From contig MNCI01004660.1 of the NCBI GenBank assembly GCA_015680685.1, forward strand, positions 108,141 to 159,435: a stretch of 51,295 nucleotides of DNA, in the 5' to 3' direction. Both the position numbers and the translations under genes were made by a program. Below, in pieces: positions 1 through 10,589 of this stretch. The DNA comes from Gnetum montanum (lineage: Eukaryota; Streptophyta; Gnetopsida; Gnetales; Gnetaceae). Within the stretch, counting starts at the first letter, position 1. The number at the start of each line of letters is the position of its first letter. The notes under the pieces are model-generated. The model was not told where the DNA came from and searched no databases. It worked only from the letters and a program-made list of their open reading frames with translations.

Positions 1-373
1 CACGTACCTACTTTTAACTTCTAGAGAAATGAGCTTAAGTGAAAAGCTTGAACGATGAGCTGCGTCAAGGCTCGATTGCCAAGAAAAACTCAAAACTTTC
101 AGAATATTCTACATGAGAATCTAATTATTTTAACGTGTCATCACGAGATTTTATTTAAGTGAACATCGATGTGCACTGCCAGAAGAGTGAAATTGCAATT
201 CATGTAAAATTAATTAAAGGTCATGTTAGCGTTACACAAGTTGAGAAATCAATCCAGCACAATGAGCGACGAATCGATACATGTGGAAATAATAAGAATA
301 TGTGAAGAAACAGACTGCAAGTTCAAGGGTATATCAACAACACAGCTTGTAAGTTAACTATCCCTGCATCTGC
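1..373. other. 3' flank of the PIE1-like locus, no gene seen
   Basis: No coding segment can be supported here. The sequence is AT-rich and lies downstream, on the minus strand, of the last recognisable coding stretch of the PIE1-like pseudogene. It may be 3' untranslated sequence or a further intron. No clear polyadenylation signal could be assigned. Confidence 0.4.
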
Positions 374-1001
374 TCATACAGAAAATTGGGCAAATGAGAC
401 AGAGGGAACAGCACTCGCTCTTTCCACAAAATGCCAAACTCGTTCTCCAAGTTGGCCAATGGCATTAACAGATGCATATTCTTGTAAACTTTCAAATACC
501 GCAGGATAATTAGAAGGCTCATGAGTGAAAATTCCTTGGGCAGCCAACAATGCAACCCAATTATCATGTAATACCAAGATTTGTCTACAAAGAAAACTAG
601 TATCCCCATGATTGATTTCACATTCGACTGCAGATGAAAACCCTTAAAAAATGTGATCAGGTAAATCAGGTATAATTTCCCTTTTACTGTATGACACAGA
701 TGGCTCCATGGAGGCTGTCATGAAGCCAGTAAAATCATAGAAAATGATTCTTCAAATTCTGGATTCATGATATTTCTCAACTCTGACAGTAGATGCGTTC
801 TGTCATCAGGTACCGCGTGTTCTATGACATCGCCGTCAGCTTCTCCAACTTTCGAGTCTAATAAACCCGCATCGGCCTCTGATATCATCTGATTCAAATC
901 TAAAAGACGCGGCTTTTCGGGAGCAGGTTTAACCAACTCAGTTGGAGGTGAATGTTTTCCTAAAGTGTGTCTCAACTGCCGGGATCATATCTTCACGACT
1001 C
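374..1001 (-). pseudogene. PIE1: PIE1-like pseudogene, C-terminal coding exon
   Basis: The first frame (975 to 718) reads a low-complexity acidic tail containing LLDLNQMISEADAGLL and ends at TGA 718-720. A one-base frame change near 735 restores a second open stretch: it starts YDFTGFMTASMEPSVSYS, crosses one TAA near 640, continues through NWVALLAAQGIFTHEPSNYP, and stops near 375. A TGA at about 986-988 interrupts the 5' end. The acceptor at 1002-1003 fits phase 1 of the preceding exon. Assignment to the PIE1 C-terminus rests on position and continuity rather than a domain, because this part of the family is poorly conserved. The last 300 bases could in principle belong to another gene. Confidence 0.55.
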
Positions 1002-1149
1002 CTGCATTATTCAAAAACAAAATCAAATCATGACCATTTCACCCTTGTACAGTAACTAGGAAATTCACAACCAAATGGTCCAAGGAAAATGCGATAAAAT
1101 CTACACCAGAGAAAGTGCATGTCCTTGAAATTTTACCTGATAAAATTAC

Positions 1150-1711
1150 CGGCAGAGGCAGATTCTTTAACAATATCTTCAGACAGATTATCTGCCCCAT
1201 ACACAACTACAGTGACTGATTGATCTCTGTTATCGGGGAAGACAGACGGTTGTTCAAACTTCAAATCTATCAGTAGCTGCTCTGTTGATGAAACAGATAT
1301 TGGGCTAATTCCAGAAGTACCAGCTGGGTCACTGATTCCATCCGAGGAAGTAGCTTTTTTGGATAAGGGATCTTTTGTCTCTTCTATTGTCTCTTGCAAT
1401 GCAGCTCCGACCAAGTCAGCCGCTCTACTTTCACCAGACCCATTTCTGACCGCCAGCTGTGGAGTTGATCGAAGCCAGGAATCATTTTCATCTGTGACCG
1501 AGTGTCCATTCAATAGGTTCTTCGGCACAGAAATTGAATGGCTTGAAGATGTAACAGGATGACCGTTAGAGACTAAACGATCCTGTGTTTTTGTTCGTGT
1601 AGCTCCTCTGTGACGTGGAACAGAAGAAAGAACAGCTGCAAAGTGTCTTTGTAAAAGAAAATCGTTATCAGGTAATTCTTGCACAACATCAAACAGCTTT
1701 TTGACATGTTC
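1150..1711 (-). pseudogene. PIE1: PIE1-like pseudogene, exon after the SANT-like region
   Basis: The exon begins after TTGTCACAG on the minus strand with EHVKKLFDVVQELPDNDFLL. This is the conserved helix that follows the SANT/Myb-like segment in plant PIE1 proteins. A Ser/Thr-rich, poorly conserved stretch ending near VKESASAG follows. The frame is open for its whole length. The acceptor is in phase 0 with the upstream exon ending LLRVTE. The donor CCG|GTAATT leaves phase 1, which fits an acceptor at 1001. An alternative donor lies at 1136, but its phase does not fit as well. Confidence 0.68.
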
Positions 1712-1823
1712 CTGTGACAAGCCAATACTGTTAAAATAATATTCAGAAATTGTATTTAGATAAATTTCCAAGAACAATTAATGCTGTGGCAAACGATATC
1801 TGAAAAGCTCGCAAACAACTTAC

Positions 1824-2504
1824 CTCAGTCACTCTTAGTAGCGTCTTGACCGACATGTTAGCCTTTTCACTATTTGATTCAACAGTTGCTGATGAAATAA
1901 AAGTAAGAAATAGTTCTCCAAATCTTTCTCGACAGTGAATAGGATGGCGATAGCGTCCTCTGTACATGCCACCACTAGTAATACCATAGAGAATAAAACT
2001 TGCAAGTTCCCAATTTATGCCATATTCATGGAAGCATCTTCAGATGTAGACCATTTGTCAGGAGAAGGAAGACGGTTTTTATCTTTCCGCGAAGAGTTTT
2101 TATTTCTATTATCAAGCTTAATTATAGCAACCTTCTTGGTAGGGGTGTCAGAAATGATAATCTTGTCACCTCTATTTGTCGAGCCAAAAAGTTCGTTCTG
2201 CAATGCATCCCCATGGCCATCACCTAAATCATCGATATCCATTAATTCAAGGTCATGTTTCTTCCTCATTTTTTTCAAATGAGATCCTTGTAAAACCTCA
2301 TCTTCAAACATTTTCAAGGCTTTGGGTTTGCGCTGTGCAGTAATCGACCCATGAAGATCACTCTCAGAGAAGTTATTCTCTGCGCTCATGTTATCATTTA
2401 CTTGATCCTCATTTAAAGCCAAGTTTCCTCTGTTAAGAGATTTGAATTTTGTCTTTTTCAACTTGTGTCTAGCCTTTTGTTTTAAAGCTCTTCTGGCTTC
2501 GCCC
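1824..2504 (-). pseudogene. PIE1: PIE1-like pseudogene, basic/SANT-like exon with frameshift
   Basis: The exon opens with a basic run, GEARRALKQKARHKLKKTKF, typical of the segment after the helicase in PIE1. It continues through an acidic linker to DKWSTSEDA near 2035. The frame then breaks: the next conserved words, HEYGINWELASFILYGITSG and MYRGRYRHPIHCRERF, are in another frame, and a few residues between them are missing. This is the SANT/Myb-like region, normally used in the SWR1 complex for histone or DNA contact. The exon ends LLRVTE followed by a strong GTAAGT donor at 1823. The frameshift near 2026 would prevent a normal C-terminus. Confidence 0.8.
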
Positions 2505-2616
2505 CTACCAACAGAGCATAGAAAACAATTGACAGGAAACAGAAAACGTGAAAATTTAGTAACAGCTAAGGAAACTCAAGACCAATGTTAGAAGTTGACA
2601 ACATTTCGACGCTTAC

Positions 2617-2660
2617 CCATCATCATGCAAGGCAGCTGCTTCCTCCGAATCCCACTCAAG
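2617..2660 (-). pseudogene. PIE1: PIE1-like pseudogene, 44-nt micro-exon
   Basis: The minus strand reads GATCAG| then LEWDSEEAAALHDG, then |GTAAGC. The phases (0 in, 2 out) join the preceding exon ending QQQ to the next exon starting GEARRAL without breaking frame. The micro-exon is too short to identify alone. Its place between two recognised exons and its correct phases support it. Confidence 0.65.
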
Positions 2661-2772
2661 CTGATCTTGCAGTAATTGTCAGTAAAAAAACAAGTACAGA
2701 ATAGATGATAAATAAAATAAAAGTAAGGTCCATTCTCATGGTATAATTTATGACATAAAAATGAGAACTTAC

Positions 2773-2837
2773 TTGCTGCTGGGCCAAAACCTCAACTTGT
2801 TGGCGATATGTTTCATTTGCAAATTCAGTGTCCCAAC
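2773..2837 (-). pseudogene. PIE1: PIE1-like pseudogene, 65-nt exon 3' of the giant intron
   Basis: After the acceptor AACCAG at 2838-2839 the minus strand reads WDTEFANETYRQQVEVLAQQ and ends at a GTAAGT donor (2772). The stretch follows the acidic end of the big helicase exon at 34237: the codon split A|GT gives ...LLYES-WDTEF..., matching how this conserved stretch is continuous in plant PIE1 proteins. It is therefore the downstream partner of an intron of about 31.4 kb. Confidence 0.82.
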
Positions 2838-3142
2838 CTGGTTTAAGATGGTTTGCATGAGAATCCTTGGTAAATAGTCAAAGGATGGAAAAGTAACAGG
2901 CAAACGATAAATCTCGCAAACGCAGAAAAGCTTTAATCAAATTACATCAATAAGTACTTAAAATTTTTCTTACTAGAACTATACCTGGATATAACCAAAG
3001 AGTTTCAAACCGTGTGTGATGGTTTTTTCTAGAGTAAGGCAATAATTAGTAATATGCCTGGAACAATGCCCTCAAGCTGGGGTAAGGTGCTAGTAGTAAC
3101 CTTTGAACCAGTACCTTCCAGCATAGTTACCGGAAACGGGAA

Positions 3143-3262
3143 ACCTAGGGATGTATGCCCAAGGTCAACTATACGAACTACAAACCCATTAATTCCAAGA
3201 GGTCATTAAGCATGTAGCAAAAGAAGAAGCAAAAGAAGAAGGAGAAATGGCTAGATGGGAGG
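3143..3262 (+). repeat. Orphan fragment of B-family gag
   Basis: This 120-bp stretch matches 7436-7535 of element B1 closely, including GGTCAACTATACGAACTAC and the CAAAAGAAGAAGGAGAA end. It carries an extra 12-bp copy of GCAAAAGAAGAA. No LTR or target duplication surrounds it. It is an isolated scrap of gag in the same orientation as the B elements, perhaps from gene conversion, nested deletion or repair filler. Confidence 0.75.
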
Positions 3263-3623
3263 GGGCAACGTGACGGCAACAGCAACCTAACCCAAACGAC
3301 CACAAAAAATCAGGTTGCAAAAAAGAATATAAATACAGAACCAATTAATAACTTTAGCAATTTTTATATTTTAGTAAAATTATGTGTATATTTCTTTGTT
3401 GATAGAACAACAATTTAAAATGCAATAGAATACAATGATTTTTATATATAAAAATTTACAATATTTTTATTTATTGGTATCTAAGAACAATTACCCATCA
3501 ATAAACTTAGGTAGAAGTTGTAAAAGAATTTATTTAAAAAATAGTAAAAAAAACAAAAATATATATTAAGAGCAATTTTGGTCATTGATAAATAAAAATT
3601 TTTAAGTAAGTATATGACATATT

Positions 3624-4807
3624 TGTTGGTACCAACACGCCCATGCTTGGCATGGGGCCTTTGTTTTTTTTAAAAAATAAAATAAAGAAGAATAAAAAAT
3701 AAAAAAAATAAAAAATAGAAAATAGAAAAAAAAGATGGGTTACCCTAACCTTAAAATTGGCTATAAAAAGCCATCAAGGTGATGGAGTTGGGAGGAGGAG
3801 AGGAGGAGAAGTTAGGCCAAGAAGCCCTAGGCCAGTGAGGCCAGGGCCGTGAAGCCGTGGACTAAACCTCCTCTTTCTTTGGGCGGTTGGCAGTGTGTGC
3901 GGCAACAACGGTTGGCGGTTTGCAGGGCATTGGTGATGTTTGATCGCAACTACACATGATTCTTGCGGCAACACAACCATGCATCCTATCGGTGGATCTT
4001 CTCTCTATCTTCTTTTAGTTTAGCAAATGGCATGTGGTGGATAGTGGATTTGTGCATGATGTTTATGCAGTTGGCGGTTCACAGGGCATTGGTTATGTTT
4101 GATCGCAACTACACATGATTCTTGCGGCAACACAACCATGCATCCTGTCGGTGGATCTTCTCTCTATCCTCTTTTATTTTAGCAAATGACATGTGGTGGA
4201 CAGTGGAGTTGTGCATGATGTTTATGCAGTTGGCGGTCCACAGGGCATTGGTGATGTTTGATCGCAACTACACATGATTCTTGCGGCAACACAACCATGC
4301 ATCCTATCAGGGGATCTTCTCTCTATTTTCTTTTATTTCAGCAAATGGCATGTGGTGGATGGTGGATTTGTGCATGATGTTTATGCAGTTGGCGGTCCAC
4401 AGGGCATTGGTGATGTTTGATTGCAAGTACACATGATTCTTGCGGCAACACAACCATGTATCCTGTCGGTGGATCTTTTCTCTATCTTCTTTTATTTCAA
4501 TAAATGTCATGTGGTGGATGGTGGATTTTTGCATGATGTTTATGCAGTTGGTGGTCCGCAGGGCATTGGTGATGTTTGATCACTAGTATACATGATTCTT
4601 GTGGTGACACAACCATGCATCCTGTCGGTGGTTTTTTTCATGTTTTATCTCTCTCTATGTTTTCTATCTCTCTATCACTTGGTCACATGGCTCTTTCCAG
4701 CTAAGACTATTCCCAGGTTTCCGTACCCATACAGGAGGTGCCCTAGGCTATAGTCTCCTCAAATGAGTTTTTCCGATGTTGGCATGACCAAAATTTATGC
4801 ATCAACA
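3624..4807 (+). mobile_element. Solo LTR, 1184 bp, family A-like
   Basis: The element starts TGTTGGTACC and ends GCATCAACA. It is flanked by the 5-bp target duplication ATATT (3619-3623 and 4808-4812). The duplicated block near 28816 reads GACATATTAAG with no insertion, so the empty site is preserved. The first ~45 bp (CCCATGC..GGCATGGGGCC) and the last ~110 bp (CCTAGG..ATAGTCTCCT..CATCAACA) match the family A LTRs; the middle is different. No internal region or second LTR is present, so it is a solo LTR left by LTR-LTR recombination. Confidence 0.93.
3911..4637. repeat. 159-bp tandem repeat inside the solo LTR, ~4.6 copies
   Basis: The word GTTGGCGGT (GTTGGTGGT in the last) recurs at 3911, 4070, 4229, 4388 and 4547, exactly 159 bp apart. 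Each unit contains GCAGGGCATTGGTGATGTTT or a close variant, a variant of CATGATTCTTGCGGCAACAC, and GGATCTTCTCTCTAT. The last unit is partial. The period is a multiple of three, which keeps short reading frames open by chance. Confidence 0.95.
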
Positions 4808-4959
4808 ATATTAAGTCCAATACATTAACATGTTAAACTTGTAACATACTTAATATTGTTTATACTGGATTGTTACTATTATTTTTTATATGTTTTTTAT
4901 TTTTACAACCGTCAAACATATTTTCATAATTAAAATCTAGAACTCCATAGATCCTCCAT

Positions 4960-5640
4960 AATCCCACATTCGATGAGGACCCATTTTGTAATCTTGAAAA
5001 GATTAAGATAATAACCTAATATTTGAATGAACAAAAACTAAATCTTCAGCCTTTGCAGTGCCTAGTCTATTACAATTTGTTTAGTAAATAAATGTATATT
5101 CACTCCAATTTCTTTCACATGCTAATGCACTGGAAACCTATAATACAAAAAAGAATTAAATTAAAAACTTAATAAGAGGATTCTGCTAAGAAATCTTTGT
5201 TACATAAGCATGAGGATTTTGATTATCTTCTTCCATAATCAATAAGAGTGAAAAAAAATTATTAAAAATAAGATAGAAATATGCTATTTTCGCTCAAATA
5301 AAGGAAACAACAAAAATTAAAGAGAGGCAGCAAACATGAAACATGAAGAAAGAAAAGATTAATGTCATTAAATATTCAATTCACAAAAAAATATTTATAA
5401 ATATCTTTCAAATAAAATTTAAAAAAGAAAACTTACTTGAGATAAAACACGAATTGCTACCTCCTTCAGTAATGGAGTTTGAGTTCCATACTAATTCCAA
5501 GATGTAAAAGCATCTAATGCTTCACGATCATATGCACAATCAGAATGTGCAAAATCTCCCTCTGATTTGATATAAATGCCATATTCTTTCTTTATCTTTA
5601 CATGATCTTCTCTACTTGAAAAACATCAATCAATATAAGT
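4960..5640 (-). pseudogene. hAT transposase C-terminal relic, left duplicate
   Basis: On the minus strand, 5640-5440 reads a decayed version of the right copy's C-terminal exon: KIKKEYGIYIKS, AYDREALDAFTS, then KEVAIRVLSQ before a GTAAGT. The region 5110-4960 holds the following hAT dimerisation-type segment, also with stops. It is the partial duplicate of the relic at 28900-31250 and lacks the catalytic N-terminal two thirds. Confidence 0.7.
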
Positions 5641-5704
5641 TTTTCAACCTTTGTTAACCATTTTGGATTAAGAAGAAACTTCCTCATCAATAAAACCCTA
5701 CCTA

Positions 5705-5801
5705 TTAAAACATTTGAAGGTGTGCTAAATTTTAACGACACATCCATGGAACATTCTCCTAGAAAAGCTATATTCGATGACCCACAAAGACCTAGACCTA
5801 T
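5705..5801 (+). mobile_element. Truncated element A1, end of the protease frame
   Basis: From TTAAAACATTTGAAGG this matches 18553-18649 of element A2. It is the start of the surviving part of A copy 1; everything 5' of this point (LTR, gag, most of protease) is missing. It continues after B1 at 12227. CCTAT at 5797-5801 is the left target duplication of B1. Confidence 0.88.
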
Positions 5802-6611
5802 TGATGGGACGTGATATCGCATGGGCCGTGACATCGCGTCTTCCCCTGCGATATCACGTATGTGATATCACAGTCCGCTGCAATGTCTATAAATAAGAAG
5901 AGGCTCTCCCTTGTTCATCATCCTAGAATAGAAGTAGTGAAGCTCTGGTAGTTTGATTCCTTCAGAGTTAGATTATTTTTCCCATGTCTGCCCGCAGTGT
6001 GGTGAATGTAATTGTACGACATCCTTTATTCGAGTGTGACGTACTTAGACATGCACATGACCAGCAATAAAGATCGAGATTACTTCATCATTGCAGCATT
6101 CACTTTGTTATTTATTTATTTATTTAATTGTTATTTACTACTTTCTCTCTCACCCTTAAACTCCTAGTAACACGAAATGAGTACGACTCGATTATGAGCA
6201 TTTAAGTGTGACTACTTGGTATCCCAATGGTGTACCTAGGATCTGCTGTTGGTAATCCTAGTGGTAGTCGTGCATGAGGTCGAAGATGTGTACGGATAAT
6301 CAAGGAACGGATGCTCATCGCACTTAGGCTAGATTAGATTCTCTTACCCTTTTCCTCCTAACTTAGTTTAGTTAATATTACTTTCCACTGCCTTCAAGAG
6401 TAGCATTAGGTTAGAACACATCATACACCTCACTCTAGACTAAACCATACGTGACAAATATAATACTAGTCTAGGTGGGAAGACAGTGAATTGCGACGTA
6501 AGGTTAACAATCTAGGTGCCACAACTAGTCCGTCTATGGAGTTCGACCAGATTGCATGTGAGAATGCTTGTCTTCTTATGGTTGAGTGTAGAGGTATCTT
6601 GACACTCATCA
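5802..6611 (+). repeat. 5' LTR of B1 (810 bp)
   Basis: It runs TGATGGGACGTGATATCGC ... GACACTCATCA. The first 80 bp carry GATATC-centred palindromes. A TATA box, TATAAATA, lies at 5888-5895. The 3' LTR is longer by 65 bp, mostly in the palindrome array. In a 245-bp stretch after the TATA box the two LTRs differ at roughly 7-8% of positions by eye, mostly C/T and G/A changes. Confidence 0.93.
5888..5895 (+). promoter_or_regulatory. TATA box in the B1 5' LTR
   Basis: TATAAATA in the context TGTCTATAAATAAGAAG, just after the GATATC palindrome array. It recurs at the same place in all four B LTRs (11503, 20069, 25701). It is a likely core promoter for B transcription; use is inferred. Confidence 0.6.
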
Positions 6612-6612
6612 T

Positions 6613-6630
6613 TGGCACTGTTTTTGGGGA
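6613..6630 (+). other. Primer binding site of B1, tRNA-Asp type, decayed
   Basis: TGGCACTGTTTTTGGGGA begins two bases after the LTR. It is a mutated form of the B2 site TGGCGCCATTGCTGGGGA. The plant tRNA-Asp primer site is TGGCGCCGTTGCCGGGGA, as used by many plant gypsy elements. Confidence 0.75.
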
Positions 6631-6753
6631 TAGTGCTAGTTATCTAGATTAGTTATATCATACAAGGTTGTTGTAAAGAAATTAACGATATATCTTTCAA
6701 AAATAATAATTATTATTATTAAAAGTCACTCATAATTCACACACAACTTCACA

Positions 6754-8757
6754 ATGCCTCTCCTACAAGATAATAATAATGCCACACTTAGTGAGGAAGT
6801 TCATCGAAGAACCAACGAACTATATGACAACGAAGATTGGAGTATACAATCTGAAGTGGAATTTTCGTATAAACATGAACAAAAGCAACGTCATCCCAAC
6901 ATACGAAAACATAACTTACCCAAATGAACCCCCACTGGCTGCTACAAGCTTAATGCAAATACAAGAGGCCGTTCGAATCTCACGTAGGCATTGTAAAGAG
7001 ATTTGACTACCCAGGCTCGATTTAAACAACTTTCCTACATTTTTAGGAGGCTATGACTTAGATCCGCAACAACATTTACTAGCCTTCTACGATGCTTGCG
7101 CATGGAACAACATTGATAACGACTAGCAAAAACTTAAGCTCTTTCCTATGACACTAGTTGGCCAAGCAAAGGTATGGTGTAGATCATTAAAACCAAATTC
7201 AATATGATGCTAGTCAACAATGGTAGAAGCCTTTAATGAAAAATATCAAATCTACATAAGAGTGTCAGCCTTGAGGAAACAAATCCAAGGATGGAAACAA
7301 GAACAACATGTACCCTTGGACATGGCCTTAGAAAGATATTATGCACTGTTAAACAACTGTCTAGGCCATGGGTTTTCTGATGAAAGGCTAATGTACCATA
7401 TCATTGATGGGCTACGTAATGAAACAAGAGAGACCTTAGGAGTATATGCCCAAGGTCAACTATACGAACTACGAACCCATCAAATCCAAGAGCTTATTAA
7501 GCGGGTAGCAAAAGAAGAAGGAGAATTAGCTTGATGGGAGAGTTGAAAAACATCAACGAGACCAAAATATTAACTCAACAAATGTCCATGATCATAAAAA
7601 GGAGAGATCAACAAATCTCAAGGTGGAAACATCATCTTTTCCAATACAACAATCATTAGAAGAAGCTGAGGCAAAGATCAATAAGATGTTGGAATGGATG
7701 TATCAAAAGTGTGGAGAATTTCTCAACACCATTGGATATAAAGTTTTGACAACCCAAGAAGTAAGACAAAATAGTAGACAATCAGAAAGAAGGGATAAAG
7801 AAAATAAGAGCTCAACTACCAATCATACGTATGAATGCAACATATGCTTGTATGATCACCCGAGGGGCCAATGCCCAATATTGTTGCATTTACATGAGCA
7901 TTGGAGAAACACGTTACATCTAGAATTCGTATAGAGATACTATGTTTGATCACAGTGGCAACAATCCCAGTCATGCGGGAGACCACCACTAGACTGGAGG
8001 CACCCTTCATACTATCTAAATCCAAACGCTTATCAAGTTCAACATCTTGTTTCTCCAACTGGGCTGCCACACTTTATCTCACCACAGTACTATTCTCCAC
8101 AATACTATCAGCCCATACCTCCAACACAACCACCACCTTTTTAACCTTACACTCCTCCTAAGTTTTAATATTCTCATCCTTTCCCTCCTTCTACAGTGCC
8201 ACCAACTATTCCTAAGGTGTTTGTGCCACCAACTATTCCTAAGGAACAACCCATGAATGACACTTGTGATAATACTACCAACAGTAGTGAGAGGCCTCCT
8301 CAACATCAAAAGTGCCCCTTCTTTAAACACGACCATAAGAAGGGACAACATAATTCAGAGGCCACTACATCTTCGAACCCAGCACAAGTCCCACACTATG
8401 GTGCATCCTTACCTTCGAATCCAATGCCTCATGTAACTTTATCAGGGCCACCAACTCACACTCCAACAACCATACGGCTTAATGAACACACCCATGGGAG
8501 GCATCATCTTAGTCCGTGCATACCATCTAACAGTCATAAACGTCATAGTGGGTCAACTCGTTATCCGGGAACAACATCGTATAAAGTGCCCCACTAGGCG
8601 TACTATAATCAAGTGTGTGAACCCTGATGGGGTAAGTATAGACAAATTCCAATACTTCCAACATGCAAGGATCCTCATCTTCCATTTATTAATCCTTGCC
8701 ATCCACAACTACTTAGTTATGAGGGATATCCCCCATTTCAATGACAAGCAAGATTAA
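6754..8757 (+). pseudogene. B1 gag-like frame, broken
   Basis: ATG at 6754 starts MPLLQDNNNATLSEEVH. The frame is broken near 6920 and by several stops, but conserved pieces follow. A retrotransposon gag-type segment at 7220-7534 includes KQIQGWKQEQ, LERYYALLNNCLGHGF and RLMYHIIDGLRNETRETLG. A possible zinc knuckle at about 7834-7872 reads CNICLYDHPRGQC (CX2CX3HX4C, one residue shorter than CCHC). A Pro/His-rich tail with CPFFKHDHKKGQH follows. The predicted protein would be about 650 residues if intact. It likely formed particles; no enzyme domain is attached. Confidence 0.78.
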
Positions 8758-10589
8758 TAAATATTTTTTACTTTCTTTAATTTTACAACTTTTTGTTTTT
8801 CAGTTTTTTATTTTTCAACTTTTTGTTTTATCTTTTTGTTTTTTTGTCTTTTTACGTTTTCGTAAGTAATCTTGTCTATGAATAAAACACTCATGTGGAT
8901 CATTGGTTGAGGTGTGTTTTATGTTATTAAGTCATGAGTGATCAATTATTTGGAACAGTGAGCCCATTACACCCACTCATCCACTCTACAAATAAGAGGG
9001 TCTGTTCAGGGGTACAGTGATATTCTTAACATTTTTAAAACTTAAAATTAATTTTGTGTTCATTGTACCTAGAATGAAGAAGGATGGACCAAGAGGGAAT
9101 GATTAGGGTGTGACATCAAGGGGATTTGCAGATTCTCTTTGGTGACGTCTGTGGGAGTTATCATGCAACGTGGTCATACTAAGATCCTTGTAGATATAAT
9201 GAAAAATGGGAGTAATAGTAATCAAAAGGGCACTCGAAAATCAAATGCTATTCTAGTAGGTCCCACCCATGCTTGAAGGTTGGCGGCTTCTCTAGATTCA
9301 GTAAAGCTCAAAAGAAAGAAGAAGAAACAAAAGAAAAAGAGAAAAACAAAGTGCCACAAAACAAAAAAATGACTCCTCCCTTGAACTAAACGCCAAGTGA
9401 TCATATGCCTTGTTGTTATGATACTCTCATAGTTGCTCATCATGAGATGAAATAATGCGATGTCACTTTTTAGAGGAATGGACTTGGTCCTACTCTTGGA
9501 ACAACGGGTTAATGATACGTTAATCACACTTTACACGCAGGATTCACTGTGCCCTGGGTCAGTTACCTCATGTTCCAATCTCTACGATCCCTTTCTATAG
9601 TTCATCTCATCTCACTGTTTGTGTACTTGTAGCTCATGTCTCAGATAGCATAGAATTTTCATCTCATTCTGGTGATATTTACATGTGTGTGTTTTGTGAA
9701 ATTAGTGCAGATTACATCTAACCCTTCTAGTGCCCACGAACACTTTAAGTGTGGTTACAAAAGGGCATTATAGGCTGGAACCTTCTTTGGGGAGGATCCA
9801 CTTTTGTAATCTTTGCTTATGACATAGCTCACACACACCATTTCTTACCCTTAGCATATTGCCAACAATTTTCTTTCCCTTATTACCATCACATAGCCTT
9901 TTTCTCTACCATCCAAGGTACTTATTGATAAATTTCACATCATCATAATTTTTGTGCCTTCAGAACTAGTTGAATTACCCTGGAACCCTTTAAATATTGT
10001 CCATATGTCCTTAGTTTACATTGTTTAATTTCAAAAAAATATTAAAAATTCGGTACATTCTCTAAGTGCCCTAACTTTAATGAAAATATATATAAGTGAT
10101 CCCCTTGTGCTAATCAACATTATTTGCAACTGTTCACGTAGGGGAAGTTTTTCAAATTCCTCTCTACGACTTGCAATTGTGCATCCCTTGCTTTCATATC
10201 CATAACTCGCTCGCTGGTACTTCGATTTTCATTTCGTTTGAACCTACTTGCACCTGGAGTGTTTAGCTTAGTCATGGGGTAGGGGCACATGCTAAATAGT
10301 GCATAAATGTTTTAACATTCATCATCGCCCGAAGGACATCTTTAAGGGTAATTAGTTGTAGAATTAATAATAGAATGTGTCAAAAACAATTTCATCCCCT
10401 TAGCTATACCAGAAAATTAAATTTGAAAACCACCTAAGCAAAGAGGACTCAACACTATAATCATTCGGGAACATGTTCTTCCAATAATTAACATCACACA
10501 GAAATAAAGTAAATCAATTAAGGCAAGCAATAAGGTATAATCTAACTTTGGTAACAACCTTACTAACAATTGGTTCCGTGTGATTGCAG
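8758..10589. other. B1 internal non-coding region
   Basis: About 1.8 kb between the gag-like frame and the 3' frame, starting with a T-rich stretch (8760-8870) and containing A-rich (9305-9370) and AT-rich segments. It is alignable throughout to 22926-24820 in B2. Only short frames occur and they are not shared between copies, so it is non-coding, or long decayed pol-replacement sequence. Confidence 0.7.

Larger units (their letters stand above)
3374..5693. repeat. Left copy of a duplicated hAT-containing block
   Basis: From AGTAAAATTATGTG at 3374 onward the sequence matches 28571 to about 29690 in direct orientation, apart from the solo LTR inserted at 3624-4807. Without the LTR and one copy of its target duplication, the block is about 1.1 kb. 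At its right end (about 5660-5705) short blocks are reordered relative to the right copy, and the sequence then enters a gypsy A element mid-way. The two copies differ by scattered substitutions. Confidence 0.88.

Noticed and set aside
1359-1562. 67-codon plus-strand frame
   Set aside because: It is the antisense shadow of the PIE1-like exon at 1150-1711.
3774-4534. Minus-strand frames in the solo LTR
   Set aside because: They arise because the 159-bp repeat unit is a multiple of three. No protein feature is seen.
5802-5880. CRISPR-like array from the regularly spaced GATATC words
   Set aside because: The units are short palindromes in a plant LTR with spacing of 15-25 bp and no cas genes. 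It is an LTR motif array.
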